From Promethearchaeota archaeon (GTDB taxonomy: Archaea; Asgardarchaeota; Lokiarchaeia; Sigynarchaeales; SOKP01), in NCBI GenBank assembly GCA_016839425.1, contig JAEOUI010000213.1:1-8492 (forward strand): DNA of 8,492 nt, read 5' to 3'. A program made the translations under genes and the position numbers. The notes under the pieces are model-generated. The model saw only the letters and a list, made by a program, of their open reading frames with translations. It was not told the origin of the DNA and made no database searches. Positions within the stretch are counted from its first letter, which is position 1, and the number at the start of each line of letters is the position of its first letter. This document shows, in pieces, positions 1 to 6,393 of the stretch.

Positions 1-175
1 ATATAAAAAAAGTTCAATTTAAATTTATTCTTATAAAAAACAGGTTTTATTATAGTCTTTAAATGCATTTTTTTGCAATATTAGATACACATCAATATAT
101 CAATCAAATAACGGTAAAAAATAATGATCTTTTTGTCGGATTTGTTGACATTTTCTGTCACTTTTTGGTAAAAAA

Positions 176-198
176 TGTTCGTGCGCTTGACACGAACA
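176..198. other. Perfect 8-bp hairpin; terminator-like on minus strand
   Basis: TGTTCGTG (176-183) pairs perfectly with CACGAACA (191-198) around a 7-nt loop CGCTTGA. Read on the minus strand the stem is followed at once by a run of T (complement of the A-run before 176), so it has the shape of an intrinsic terminator for leftward transcription. On the plus strand it is followed by an A-run, which does not suit termination. No leftward gene was found for it to terminate, so it may instead be part of a structured RNA. Confidence 0.4.
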
Positions 199-235
199 AA
201 AATTCGTAACTTCTGATTCTAAGGACTCTTCGCTT

Positions 236-268
236 AATCCATATGGATTTCGTGAGATTTATGAATCT
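236..268. other. Pair of adjacent small hairpins
   Basis: AATCCATATGGATT at 236-249 is a perfect 14-nt palindrome. It is followed after five bases by AGATT/AATCT (255-259 and 264-268) around a TATG loop. The palindrome could be a dimeric protein-binding site on DNA or a stem in RNA. Together with the hairpins at 176 and 325 it suggests structure selected within this non-coding region, but AT-rich DNA gives short palindromes by chance. Confidence 0.3.
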
Positions 269-324
269 ATTAACATACATATTTTGTAAACGACGAGTAG
301 TAGTCAAATAGAAACCTTTTTAAG

Positions 325-344
325 TGATCCTTCGGCGAGGATTA
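325..344. other. Hairpin with UCGGCG loop
   Basis: TGATCCT (325-331) pairs with AGGATTA (338-344), with one G-T wobble, around the loop TCGGCG. This is a GC-richer island in a very AT-rich region. The right arm GGATTAAG (339-346) is also an exact complement of 233-240, so two mutually exclusive foldings are possible if the region is transcribed. Confidence 0.35.
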
Positions 345-408
345 AGAGTTACCCTTTTGTACTCCCAAAATATTTTATTCAAACGAATAATTAAGTAAAA
401 GTACACAC

Positions 409-423
409 AAAAACATTTAAATA
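409..423 (+). promoter_or_regulatory. Candidate tfb promoter (TATA box)
   Basis: TTTAAATA at 416-423 matches an archaeal TATA box and is preceded by an A-rich stretch that could serve as BRE. A start site about 25 nt downstream (near 445) would give tfb a leader of roughly 130 nt, long for an archaeon. That leader would contain both copies of the 14-nt repeat. A weaker A/T element at 539-547 could give a much shorter leader. Confidence 0.4.
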
Positions 424-462
424 CTTAATAATCATCTATTTTACTATCAAGTACTTTGTTTT

Positions 463-535
463 TTGTTGTAAAAAAGCGACTTTTGAAATAAAAACGTTGA
501 TTGTTGTTGTAAAAAAGTCCTTTACAAACAAAAAA
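463..535 (+). repeat. Two-copy imperfect repeat in tfb leader
   Basis: TTGTTGTAAAAAAG occurs exactly at 463-476 and again at 504-517, a 41-nt period. Similarity continues past the exact core, with a CTTT, then AAA, then an A-run in both copies, giving roughly 32 nt per unit. The first unit can also fold as a T6/A6 hairpin with a GTTGT loop. A duplicated element directly before a general transcription factor gene could be an autoregulatory or RNA-level site; low-complexity slippage is the alternative. Confidence 0.5.
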
Positions 536-562
536 AAGATAAAAAGTTTCATAATAGGGTGT

Positions 563-569
563 AGGGGAG
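563..569 (+). promoter_or_regulatory. Shine-Dalgarno of tfb
   Basis: AGGGGAG ends seven bases before the ATG at 577 and is the clearest purine-rich ribosome-binding site in the window. It supports 577 as the start, since no in-frame upstream ATG competes. Confidence 0.7.
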
Positions 570-576
570 AAAAAAA

Positions 577-1458
577 ATGGTTGTAGAACTGGGAGTTTAT
601 ACAAATCTTTGTCCAGAGTGTGGCGGCGATACGATCTCCATTCAAGAAAGGGGAGAGACGGTCTGCAAACACTGCGGACTTGTAGTAGGAGAAAAAGGAT
701 TAGACATTTCTCATAGCGGAATCAGAGCATATACAAAACAAGAAAAGGACAAAAAAGAGAGAACGGGGTGTCCCATATCGATATTAATGCCCGACATTGG
801 ATTAAGTACGATAATCGATAGGGCAAAAATTAAAAATCCCGACTTAAGGCGAGCAGCAAAATGGAATACTCACTTGACTTGGGAAAAGCGAAACATGCTA
901 ATTGCGATTACCGAATTAAAGCGCATTGGTGGCAATTTGAACTTTCCCGAACGAGTAAAAAAAGCAGCAATTCGCCTATATAAAGAAGTTTTTAAACGAA
1001 AGCTCTTGCGCGGTCGATCCATAAACGGAATGGTTGCTGCGTGCTCTTATTTTGTATGTAAGGAAGAAAAAGTACCAATAACACTCCAAGAAATTTTAGA
1101 CGAGGCTTCCATAAACGCCAACATCGTAAAGAAATGTTACAAGATTTTGGTGAGAGAATTGAATTTAAAATCACAACATGTAGATCCTGTTTCCCTCATT
1201 CCAAGGTATTGCGCAGATTTGGGCTTAGATATCGAAGTTGAAAAAGAAGCAATAAAAATCCTCCAAAATTTTATTGACAAGACTTCAATTTGCGGTAAAG
1301 ATCCTAAGGGTTTATGTGCCGGAGCTATTTATTTAGTAGCAAAGCTCAAAAACAAAAAAGTAAGTCAAAAAGAAATTTCACACATCATTAGCGTGACCGA
1401 AGTTACCTTGCGTTCGAGGTACAAGGATCTTTTGAGGAATATTAGTTTTTCTTTTTAA
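577..1458 (+). CDS. tfb: Transcription initiation factor TFB (TFIIB homologue)
   Basis: Archaeal TFB binds the TBP-TATA complex and recruits RNA polymerase. The 293 residues show the full architecture. The N-terminal zinc ribbon has C12-x2-C15 and C30-x2-C33. The B-reader/linker region keeps ERTGCP (61-66) and GLSTIID (75-81). Two cyclin-like repeats follow (about 100-190 and 200-290), each with its signature: GRSINGMVAA near 146-155 and GKDPKGLCAGA near 240-250. A recognition helix-turn-helix lies at about 262-285 (VSQKEI, then TEVTLRSRY). The usual Trp of the reader motif GPEWRAF is replaced (HSGIRAY, Ile49), so this may be a divergent paralogue rather than the main TFB. Length is slightly short for the family (about 300). 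The start is supported by the ribosome-binding site at 563. The gene appears monocistronic and converges on uL2. Confidence 0.95.
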   Translation: MVVELGVYTNLCPECGGDTISIQERGETVCKHCGLVVGEKGLDISHSGIRAYTKQEKDKKERTGCPISILMPDIGLSTIIDRAKIKNPDLRRAAKWNTHLTWEKRNMLIAITELKRIGGNLNFPERVKKAAIRLYKEVFKRKLLRGRSINGMVAACSYFVCKEEKVPITLQEILDEASINANIVKKCYKILVRELNLKSQHVDPVSLIPRYCADLGLDIEVEKEAIKILQNFIDKTSICGKDPKGLCAGAIYLVAKLKNKKVSQKEISHIISVTEVTLRSRYKDLLRNISFSF

Positions 1459-1481
1459 AACATTTTATTTTATTTTCCTTC

Positions 1482-1520
1482 TTTTTTTAATATTTTAATT
1501 ATTAAAAATTGAGGTTTTTT
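1482..1520. terminator. Bidirectional terminator between tfb and uL2
   Basis: TTTTTAATA (1484-1492) pairs perfectly with TATTAAAAA (1500-1508) around a 7-nt loop. On the plus strand a T7 run (1482-1488) and a T6 run (1515-1520) lie around it; archaeal polymerase stops at such U-tracts. On the minus strand the right arm itself supplies a T5 run. The position between two convergent genes fits termination of both. Confidence 0.55.
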
Positions 1521-1587
1521 AAATTGCTATATTCATCTAAAGATTTTTTGTTATAGAAGAAAAGATATGAAAGTAGCTGATGTATTT

Positions 1588-2319
1588 TTAGTTTTGGTGC
1601 CCAGTTCTTCGAGCCGCAATCTGTCCTATCTTTCTACCGGGAGGGGCGTTTCGACTGGTAGTAGTAGATTTATGTGGAGATTGCTTTGCTCCACCACCAT
1701 AAGGGTGTGACGCAGCGTTCATCGTAACACCTCTGACTATTGGCCATTTCTTTGCTTTTGAACGAATGTAATAATGCTTATTACCCGCTTTTAGGAAAGG
1801 TTTATCCGTTCTACCCCCTCCAGCAACCACTCCAACCGTGCATAGACATTTATTATCAAACCATTTCGTTTTTTTTGAACGGAATAGAAGTTCGACTTTT
1901 TCTCCAGTTTTATTTTTTACTACGGCTGCAACACCAGAAGCTCTTGCGAATTTTCCACCGTCTTGTGGAGTGCCTTCGATGTTGAACACGAGCGTTCCTA
2001 AAGGCATCTTTTTCAATGGCATAACATTTCCAACAGAGACTTCTTGACCATAACCCGTTCTGTGTTGTACGAATTCTTGACCCTCGTATACACCTTCGGG
2101 TGGGAGCCATAACGATGTCGAGTCGTTATCTTCGTATTTAATAACAGCAACTGGAGCACCCCGCCCAGGAGCGTGTAAGAGTTCCATTACTTTAAATTTA
2201 AATTCCTTTTCTTTCTTTACAAAAGGGCGGTATTTTACCTCACCAACATGCCTATGGCTTGGAGAACGAGCCCAGATGTTTCCTCGGCCTTTTCTCTGTA
2301 CGAGTATTCTTTTTCCCAT
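1588..2319 (-). CDS. rpl2: Large-subunit ribosomal protein uL2 (L2)
   Basis: uL2 is a universal 23S rRNA-binding protein needed for subunit association and peptidyl-transferase centre assembly. The 243 residues match the archaeal family length. The N-terminus GKRILVQRKGRG with SHRHVGEVKYRPF, the central KKMPLGT and the C-terminal SRNAPPGRKIGQIAARRTG are diagnostic. The conserved loop around the functional histidine reads NAASHPYGGG (201-210), with His205 present. The preceding acidic residue (Asp/Glu in most homologues) is Ser204. The gene stands alone, whereas archaea usually carry it in the S10 cluster with L3, L4, L23 and S19. It looks somewhat less AT-rich than its neighbours, as expected for a highly expressed gene. 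No strong Shine-Dalgarno precedes the ATG. Confidence 0.97.
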   Translation of the reverse strand: MGKRILVQRKGRGNIWARSPSHRHVGEVKYRPFVKKEKEFKFKVMELLHAPGRGAPVAVIKYEDNDSTSLWLPPEGVYEGQEFVQHRTGYGQEVSVGNVMPLKKMPLGTLVFNIEGTPQDGGKFARASGVAAVVKNKTGEKVELLFRSKKTKWFDNKCLCTVGVVAGGGRTDKPFLKAGNKHYYIRSKAKKWPIVRGVTMNAASHPYGGGAKQSPHKSTTTSRNAPPGRKIGQIAARRTGHQN

Positions 2320-2364
2320 ATTCGTTCACAAGTACTAAAATGATATGTTATGAAATTAATGAAT

Positions 2365-2377
2365 CCTTAAATTTTTT
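2365..2377 (-). promoter_or_regulatory. Candidate uL2 promoter
   Basis: On the minus strand an A6 run followed by TTTAAGG lies about 46-58 nt before the uL2 ATG and resembles a BRE/TATA pair, predicting a short leader. A second candidate (TTTTAAAG, complement of 2388-2395) lies a little further upstream. The whole 2320-2497 interval is AT-rich, so the choice is uncertain. Confidence 0.3.
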
Positions 2378-2428
2378 GCGAAAATTCTTTAAAATTCAAG
2401 TGAAGTGTGTGTTAATAAAGGTGAGGAC

Positions 2429-2435
2429 TTTAAAA
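2429..2435 (+). promoter_or_regulatory. Candidate promoter of the 185-residue unknown gene
   Basis: TTTAAAA at 2429-2435, preceded by the purine-rich GGTGAGGAC, is a plausible TATA box 63-69 nt before the ATG at 2498, giving a leader of about 40 nt. The GGTGAGG at 2420-2426 resembles a ribosome-binding site but is too far from 2498 and has no good start behind it. Confidence 0.35.
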
Positions 2436-2497
2436 TCATGTCATGAAATAGAAATCATATTGGAAAAAAATTCATTGTAAATTTCTGGAAAATTAAA

Positions 2498-3055
2498 ATG
2501 GATGACAAGAAAAATAAAAGAAACGATTTGTATGTTTTCAGCCAAACTGATTCAGCATATAAAGTCATAAAATCCATTATGTTGGATTTTTTCATTACCG
2601 GATTTCAATCGTCTAATTATGTAATGAATGGGCAGTATTGCCCAGAATCAAAGGAAGAAGTTGAATATGTACTTCAAAGCTTGAGTAACGATTTTGAGGT
2701 GTATTTTGCTAATAATTTTGAAGTTATCGTTCGGGAGATAAATCAGAGAGCTGATCATCTGGCTAAATTGGACTTAAAAAGGAAGTATTTCAAGCAACTA
2801 CGTGAAATTGACCATATCAACCAAATCAATGAGGATGGAAGGAAGAAAAAAGTCATTGCTTTTTGTCCAAAATGTAATCGAGAAATAAAAGGTATTGATT
2901 TTGATGCTTCCCAGATCAATAAATATCCTTTTTCGTATGTAAACATCCATTCAAACGAAGGTTGTTCGGAACACGCCCTACTCTTGTATATAGACGCCCA
3001 AGGAAAATGTCGAGGAAAGGGAGCAATCGATTTTTTTAGAATTGAGGGAGATTAG
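2498..3055 (+). CDS. Uncharacterised protein with C-terminal Cys/His module
   Basis: I do not recognise a named family. The 185-residue product has a charged, probably helical N-terminal part (about 10-118, rich in Lys/Glu/Asp, no signal peptide or membrane segment). The compact C-terminal module has CPKC (Cys123, Cys126), then YPFSYVNIH ending in His151, then Cys156 and His159, followed by the strand-like LLLYIDAQGKCRG (161-173). The spacing C-x2-C...H...H suggests a single zinc or other metal site in a small beta-rich fold. The coding signal is good: varied residue use and no competing frame. The start at 2498 has only a weak GGAA upstream. The gene diverges from uL2, and its TAG interlocks with the TAA of gatD on the other strand (four-base overlap at 3052-3055). 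A regulatory or nucleic-acid role is possible but not shown. Confidence 0.75.
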   Translation: MDDKKNKRNDLYVFSQTDSAYKVIKSIMLDFFITGFQSSNYVMNGQYCPESKEEVEYVLQSLSNDFEVYFANNFEVIVREINQRADHLAKLDLKRKYFKQLREIDHINQINEDGRKKKVIAFCPKCNREIKGIDFDASQINKYPFSYVNIHSNEGCSEHALLLYIDAQGKCRGKGAIDFFRIEGD

Positions 3056-4416
3056 ATAGTTTTATTCTTTAATAAATTATCGATATCATAATTAAAAGCT
3101 ATTGGTATCTCTCTTTCGATAAATTCAGATACTACATTAGTAAGAAATAATGCCTTTACTTCTTTTGGTTCGCTTTTTTGACCGAGAACCCAACCAAGCT
3201 TAACATAGGCGGTTTCAGGAAGTAAATTTCTTCCAGGTATCACGCCAAGATTGAGTAGTTCCCTTCCTGTCGAATATACATTCATGCCAGTAAATCCGTG
3301 TAAAGTTTGTACTGTCATTACTATTGTTATATCTTGTTCAATGGCTGTTTTTATGGAATTATATAATTCCGTATTAATGTGGCCCAAACCTGTTCCTGCC
3401 AATACAATGCCCTTGTAATTTTTATCAATATAATAATTTAGAATTTCGTGATCCATTCCAGGATAAGTATGGATGAGGGCTGTTTTTTTCTCGAAACTTG
3501 TAAGAGCAATCGTTTTCGAGTTTTTTGATCTCCTTTTATAATCCTGCTTGAACATTCTAATAGTTCTATCCCTGATCATTCCTAATGGAATGTCGTCAAT
3601 AGATCTAAAAGTGTGCCTAACGGAAGAATGCATTTTTCGGACCAGCGTGCCCCTATGGATGAGACCATAATCATGTTGAGTTGAACCCATCATCGTGACC
3701 ACCACTTCACCTAAATCAGATGTAGCTACTACGGCAGCATTGATTAAATTTAGAGCAGCATCAGAAGACGGCCTATCAGAACTTCTCTGGCTTCCAACTA
3801 ATACCACGGGAATAGAAAGATCCTTTAACATGAAAGAAAGGGCGGCACTCGTAAATCCCATCGTGTCTGTTCCGTGTCCTATTACAATCCCATCTTTTCC
3901 AGCATTAATGGCCTTTTCAATTTTTCTTGCTAATTCCTGCCAATATTCTGGTTTCATGTTCTCTGATAAGATTTCAAACACGATTTCAGTTTCTAAATTG
4001 CATATTTCTGCGAGTTCTGGAACGGAGCTGAATAATTCACCCGGAGTAAATGATGGAATCACTGCACCCGTGGTGTAATCGAGCCTGGAAGCTACGGTCC
4101 CTCCAGTGCCTAACAAGGTGATATTTGGAAGCCTTTTATTTTTTGGAAATTTCTTTTCAGGAATTTTATAAGTCGCTTTCTTGGTCCCAATTTTATTTAT
4201 ATTTTTTATTTTTAGAACATCAATTCCAATATTGTAATTATTTTTTAACTTTATTTCGATGAAATTTGGATTAGAATATTCACTTCTTGGAAGCAATACT
4301 CCTTCGAACTTGCCTTGTGTTGACGAAATGTTTACGATATCCCATACTTCGATTTGATTTTCTTCCAATAAATCTTTTGCTTTATCTTTATACCCTTTTA
4401 GATGTTCTTCCGCCAT
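3052..4416 (-). CDS. gatD: Glu-tRNA(Gln) amidotransferase subunit D
   Basis: GatD is the asparaginase-like subunit that releases ammonia from glutamine or asparagine; the ammonia is channelled to GatE to amidate Glu-tRNA(Gln). Residues about 20-75 form the small N-terminal domain typical of GatD (WDIVNI, then GKFEGVLLPR), which separates it from plain L-asparaginases. The asparaginase fold follows. The GTGGTVAS motif carries the expected nucleophile Thr107, HGTDTM supplies Thr183 and Asp184, and Lys261 in LVRKMHSS is the likely catalytic lysine. The length of 454 residues is normal. Its ATG begins on the base after the gatE TGA, with AAGGAG 12 nt upstream inside gatE, so translational coupling is very likely and fits a heterotetrameric complex. 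There is no downstream spacer: the stop overlaps the convergent gene at 3055. Confidence 0.96.
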   Translation of the reverse strand: MAEEHLKGYKDKAKDLLEENQIEVWDIVNISSTQGKFEGVLLPRSEYSNPNFIEIKLKNNYNIGIDVLKIKNINKIGTKKATYKIPEKKFPKNKRLPNITLLGTGGTVASRLDYTTGAVIPSFTPGELFSSVPELAEICNLETEIVFEILSENMKPEYWQELARKIEKAINAGKDGIVIGHGTDTMGFTSAALSFMLKDLSIPVVLVGSQRSSDRPSSDAALNLINAAVVATSDLGEVVVTMMGSTQHDYGLIHRGTLVRKMHSSVRHTFRSIDDIPLGMIRDRTIRMFKQDYKRRSKNSKTIALTSFEKKTALIHTYPGMDHEILNYYIDKNYKGIVLAGTGLGHINTELYNSIKTAIEQDITIVMTVQTLHGFTGMNVYSTGRELLNLGVIPGRNLLPETAYVKLGWVLGQKSEPKEVKALFLTNVVSEFIEREIPIAFNYDIDNLLKNKTI

Positions 4417-6339
4417 TCACAATCCCAACTCCTTAATTTTTTCTTGAAGATGCTTCTTTAGCATCTCAGAAATTATCTTGCCATCAATCTTGTTTCTAAA
4501 TTCTTTCATTATTGGTCCCATCAAGGGTCCAAGAGCGCCCATTTTCCGATTTTTAATCAATTCTTCGTTGTTATCCACTTCTGATTTTATTTTCTTTTCT
4601 ATTTCAGCATCAGATGGGATTTCAATATTTAACTTATCTTTTAATTCTCTTATTGATAATTTGGGATTATCCGCCTTGGCAATCATCATTTCTTCAACTG
4701 CTTCGTTGCTTATTTCACTATTTTTTAAAAGAGAAAATATATCAATGTAATCCTCAGGTTTTATATTTTCTACTTGTTTTCCGTCCCGCCTAAGTGCAGT
4801 GGTTGTCTGCAATAATGTGGTAACGATTTTAGTAGGATTCTCTGGATAAATTTTTATAAGGTTCTCAAATAGGCCAAGGGTATCGCTAAAAATGAGATCT
4901 TTTATCATTTTTTCGTCTTGATGGTATTTTTTAGAATAATTTTTAATAATATCCCATGGATATGCAGGAAGATTTTTCTTTAGTATTTTAATTTCTCTTT
5001 CTTCGTTAAAAATTGCCTGTGAATCAGTATCAGGATACAATCTTGCCCCACCATGAAGTTCTCTCAAGAATTCCGTCCTTCCGTCTTCAAGAGCCCTTCG
5101 AGTTTCTGGAGGAACTCCTTGAAAGGCCTTTTTTACTCTTTCAATAGCAACATCAATTGCTTTCTCAACTTCTTCTTTAGATCCAAGAACTAATAAAAAA
5201 CAATCCTCTTCTTGTACCAATAACTCTTCCTTCAAGGACTTAATATCAACTTCAGATAACTTGTAATTATTTAAATTTTCATCAGAATGAATGATCCCCT
5301 TTAATCCCGCAATGGCTTTAACTTTACTGCTAACTTCCGTTCCGAATCTATAATCAGTCGTTAATTCCTTTCCAAACAAGCTTTTAAATCCAGGGAAATT
5401 CACACCATGTAATTTTTTTCCACTTTTAATGCCATTAGCAATGAATTTAGATTTAGATTTTAAGAATTTTTTAGACAAATCAACAGGTTTGGCAGAAATA
5501 TCCGATACCTTGAGCTTTCTATTATTTATTTCGTTTTTTATCCAAAGTAAGCCTTGCTGTCTTTCTATCTCTTTATTAATAAGCAAGGGAATCCAGTCTA
5601 ACTTTTGAACGCCCTTTATTTCAATTCGGGTGCCTCCTGTTATGCTTACATTAATATCTTGTCTAATCGAACCAAGTACTTTTTTTACTTTTGTTGACCA
5701 TAATAGTAACCCCAACCTTTCAGCACATTCTCGACATTCTTCTGGATCATTGATATCGGGATCCGTAGTAACTTCAACTAAGGGAATACCTAATCTATCC
5801 AAGCGGTAATAATTATTTCCCTCTTCGGTTTTAATCTTTCGAGCAGCGTCTTCTTCCAAGCATACGATATCAATCCCTATTTTTTTTCCGTTTTCTAACA
5901 ATAGAAATCCGTCTTTCGCTAGAATCATTGTCCTTTGAAAACCGCACGGTACGCTTCCATCTAAATAGTTTTTCCTGCATACATGCATTTCATCGATAAT
6001 TTTAGCATTTAGAAGGAGTGCAATTTCCATTGCTATATGTTTTGCTTCAGTACTGCATAAAAACGGTGGTGTTTCGTCCAATTCGTATGTACATATAACA
6101 TCTTTGTAGCATTCGTAAATAATACCTAATCCTTTCTGGTATTCGGTAAGCATTGCCTTATCGTACTCCCCCATTTCTCCTAAAACGGGTCTCATAGTTC
6201 TTTTAACGGAAAAGTCTGGATCCCGAGTACCTTGAAGCTCGTTTGGGCATCTACAAAAAAGTTTGGTTTTTGAATCGAGTTGCTGGTGAATTTCTAAGCC
6301 ACATTTAAGTCCAATCTTTTGATAATCGATTTTTACCAT
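4417..6339 (-). CDS. gatE: Glu-tRNA(Gln) amidotransferase subunit E
   Basis: GatE is the archaeal GatB relative that binds Glu-tRNA(Gln), activates the glutamyl group with ATP and transfers ammonia delivered by GatD. The 640 residues show the GatB/E cradle with GLEIHQQL (14-21), KLFCRCPN (Cys29, Cys31), LEEDAARKI (161-169), YRLDRLGIPLVEVTTDPD (178-195) and SIRQDINVSI (224-233). An inserted GAD (AspRS-like) domain at about 290-400 distinguishes GatE from GatB. FQGVPPETR (406-414) and GARLYPDTD (431-439) follow, then a YqeY-like helical tail ending in MGALGPLMGPI (600-610). The segment usually written DGSNTGGFQRT is DGSVPCGFQRT here (127-137), a local change in an otherwise canonical protein. 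It precedes gatD with zero spacing. Only a weak ribosome-binding sequence is seen before the ATG. Confidence 0.97.
   Translation of the reverse strand: MVKIDYQKIGLKCGLEIHQQLDSKTKLFCRCPNELQGTRDPDFSVKRTMRPVLGEMGEYDKAMLTEYQKGLGIIYECYKDVICTYELDETPPFLCSTEAKHIAMEIALLLNAKIIDEMHVCRKNYLDGSVPCGFQRTMILAKDGFLLLENGKKIGIDIVCLEEDAARKIKTEEGNNYYRLDRLGIPLVEVTTDPDINDPEECRECAERLGLLLWSTKVKKVLGSIRQDINVSITGGTRIEIKGVQKLDWIPLLINKEIERQQGLLWIKNEINNRKLKVSDISAKPVDLSKKFLKSKSKFIANGIKSGKKLHGVNFPGFKSLFGKELTTDYRFGTEVSSKVKAIAGLKGIIHSDENLNNYKLSEVDIKSLKEELLVQEEDCFLLVLGSKEEVEKAIDVAIERVKKAFQGVPPETRRALEDGRTEFLRELHGGARLYPDTDSQAIFNEEREIKILKKNLPAYPWDIIKNYSKKYHQDEKMIKDLIFSDTLGLFENLIKIYPENPTKIVTTLLQTTTALRRDGKQVENIKPEDYIDIFSLLKNSEISNEAVEEMMIAKADNPKLSIRELKDKLNIEIPSDAEIEKKIKSEVDNNEELIKNRKMGALGPLMGPIMKEFRNKIDGKIISEMLKKHLQEKIKELGL
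4429..4434 (-). promoter_or_regulatory. gatD ribosome-binding site inside gatE
   Basis: AAGGAG on the minus strand lies within the last gatE codons, 12 nt before the gatD ATG. With the TGA-ATG abutment it supports the 4416 start and coupled translation of the two subunits. Confidence 0.55.
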
Positions 6340-6370
6340 CTTAAATCGTTCTCTTTATAGGGTTCAGTAA

Positions 6371-6384
6371 ATAAAATTAAAAAA
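6371..6384 (-). terminator. U-tract after the small zinc-finger gene
   Basis: Minus-strand T6 (complement of 6379-6384), then AA and T4, begins about ten bases after the stop of the 51-codon gene. It resembles an archaeal U-rich terminator. If active, gatE would need its own promoter in the remaining roughly 30 nt, so read-through into gatE-gatD is also plausible. Confidence 0.35.
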
Positions 6385-6393
6385 GGGAGGAAA

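Larger units (their letters stand above)
1..576. other. Gene-free AT-rich region upstream of tfb
   Basis: No reading frame here looks like a protein: all frames are broken by stops, and the longest opposite-strand frame (ending inside tfb) is a low-complexity Phe/Lys shadow. No tRNA T-loop and no recognisable rRNA, SRP RNA or RNase P RNA motif was seen. The stretch is not featureless. It holds four short hairpins between 176 and 344, a possible long-range pairing of 233-240 (CTTAATCC) with 339-346 (GGATTAAG), a TATA-like box at 416-423, and two copies of a 14-nt motif at 463 and 504. It could be an unusually long promoter/leader for tfb, an unrecognised non-coding RNA gene, or both. Confidence 0.6.

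Noticed and set aside
1..68. Possible minus-strand gene starting at 68 (MHLKTIIKPVF...) and running off the left edge.
   Set aside because: Only 22 codons are visible, they are Lys/Phe/Asn-rich as expected from AT-rich DNA, and there is no ribosome-binding site. A TATA-like stretch near 93-101 is weak support.
316..350. Minus-strand GCCGAAGGATCACTT resembles the 3' end of small-subunit rRNA or the start of 5.8S rRNA.
   Set aside because: The match is limited to about a dozen bases and no flanking rRNA sequence is present; the stretch is explained by the local hairpin.
436..672. 78-codon minus-strand frame over the tfb start.
   Set aside because: Phe/Lys-rich low-complexity translation, overlaps the well-supported zinc ribbon of TFB on the other strand.
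2259..2480. 73-codon plus-strand frame across the uL2 start and the divergent promoter region.
   Set aside because: First part is antisense to uL2 and the remainder covers promoter DNA; no ribosome-binding site and no recognisable protein feature.
3695..4078. 127-codon plus-strand frame antisense to gatD.
   Set aside because: It mirrors the conserved asparaginase core of GatD; Ser/Thr-rich shadow translation without independent support.
6353..6359. TATAAAG on the minus strand as a gatE promoter.
   Set aside because: It lies only about 14-20 nt before the gatE ATG, too close for a TATA box unless the real start is further downstream, and the annotated start matches the family N-terminus.
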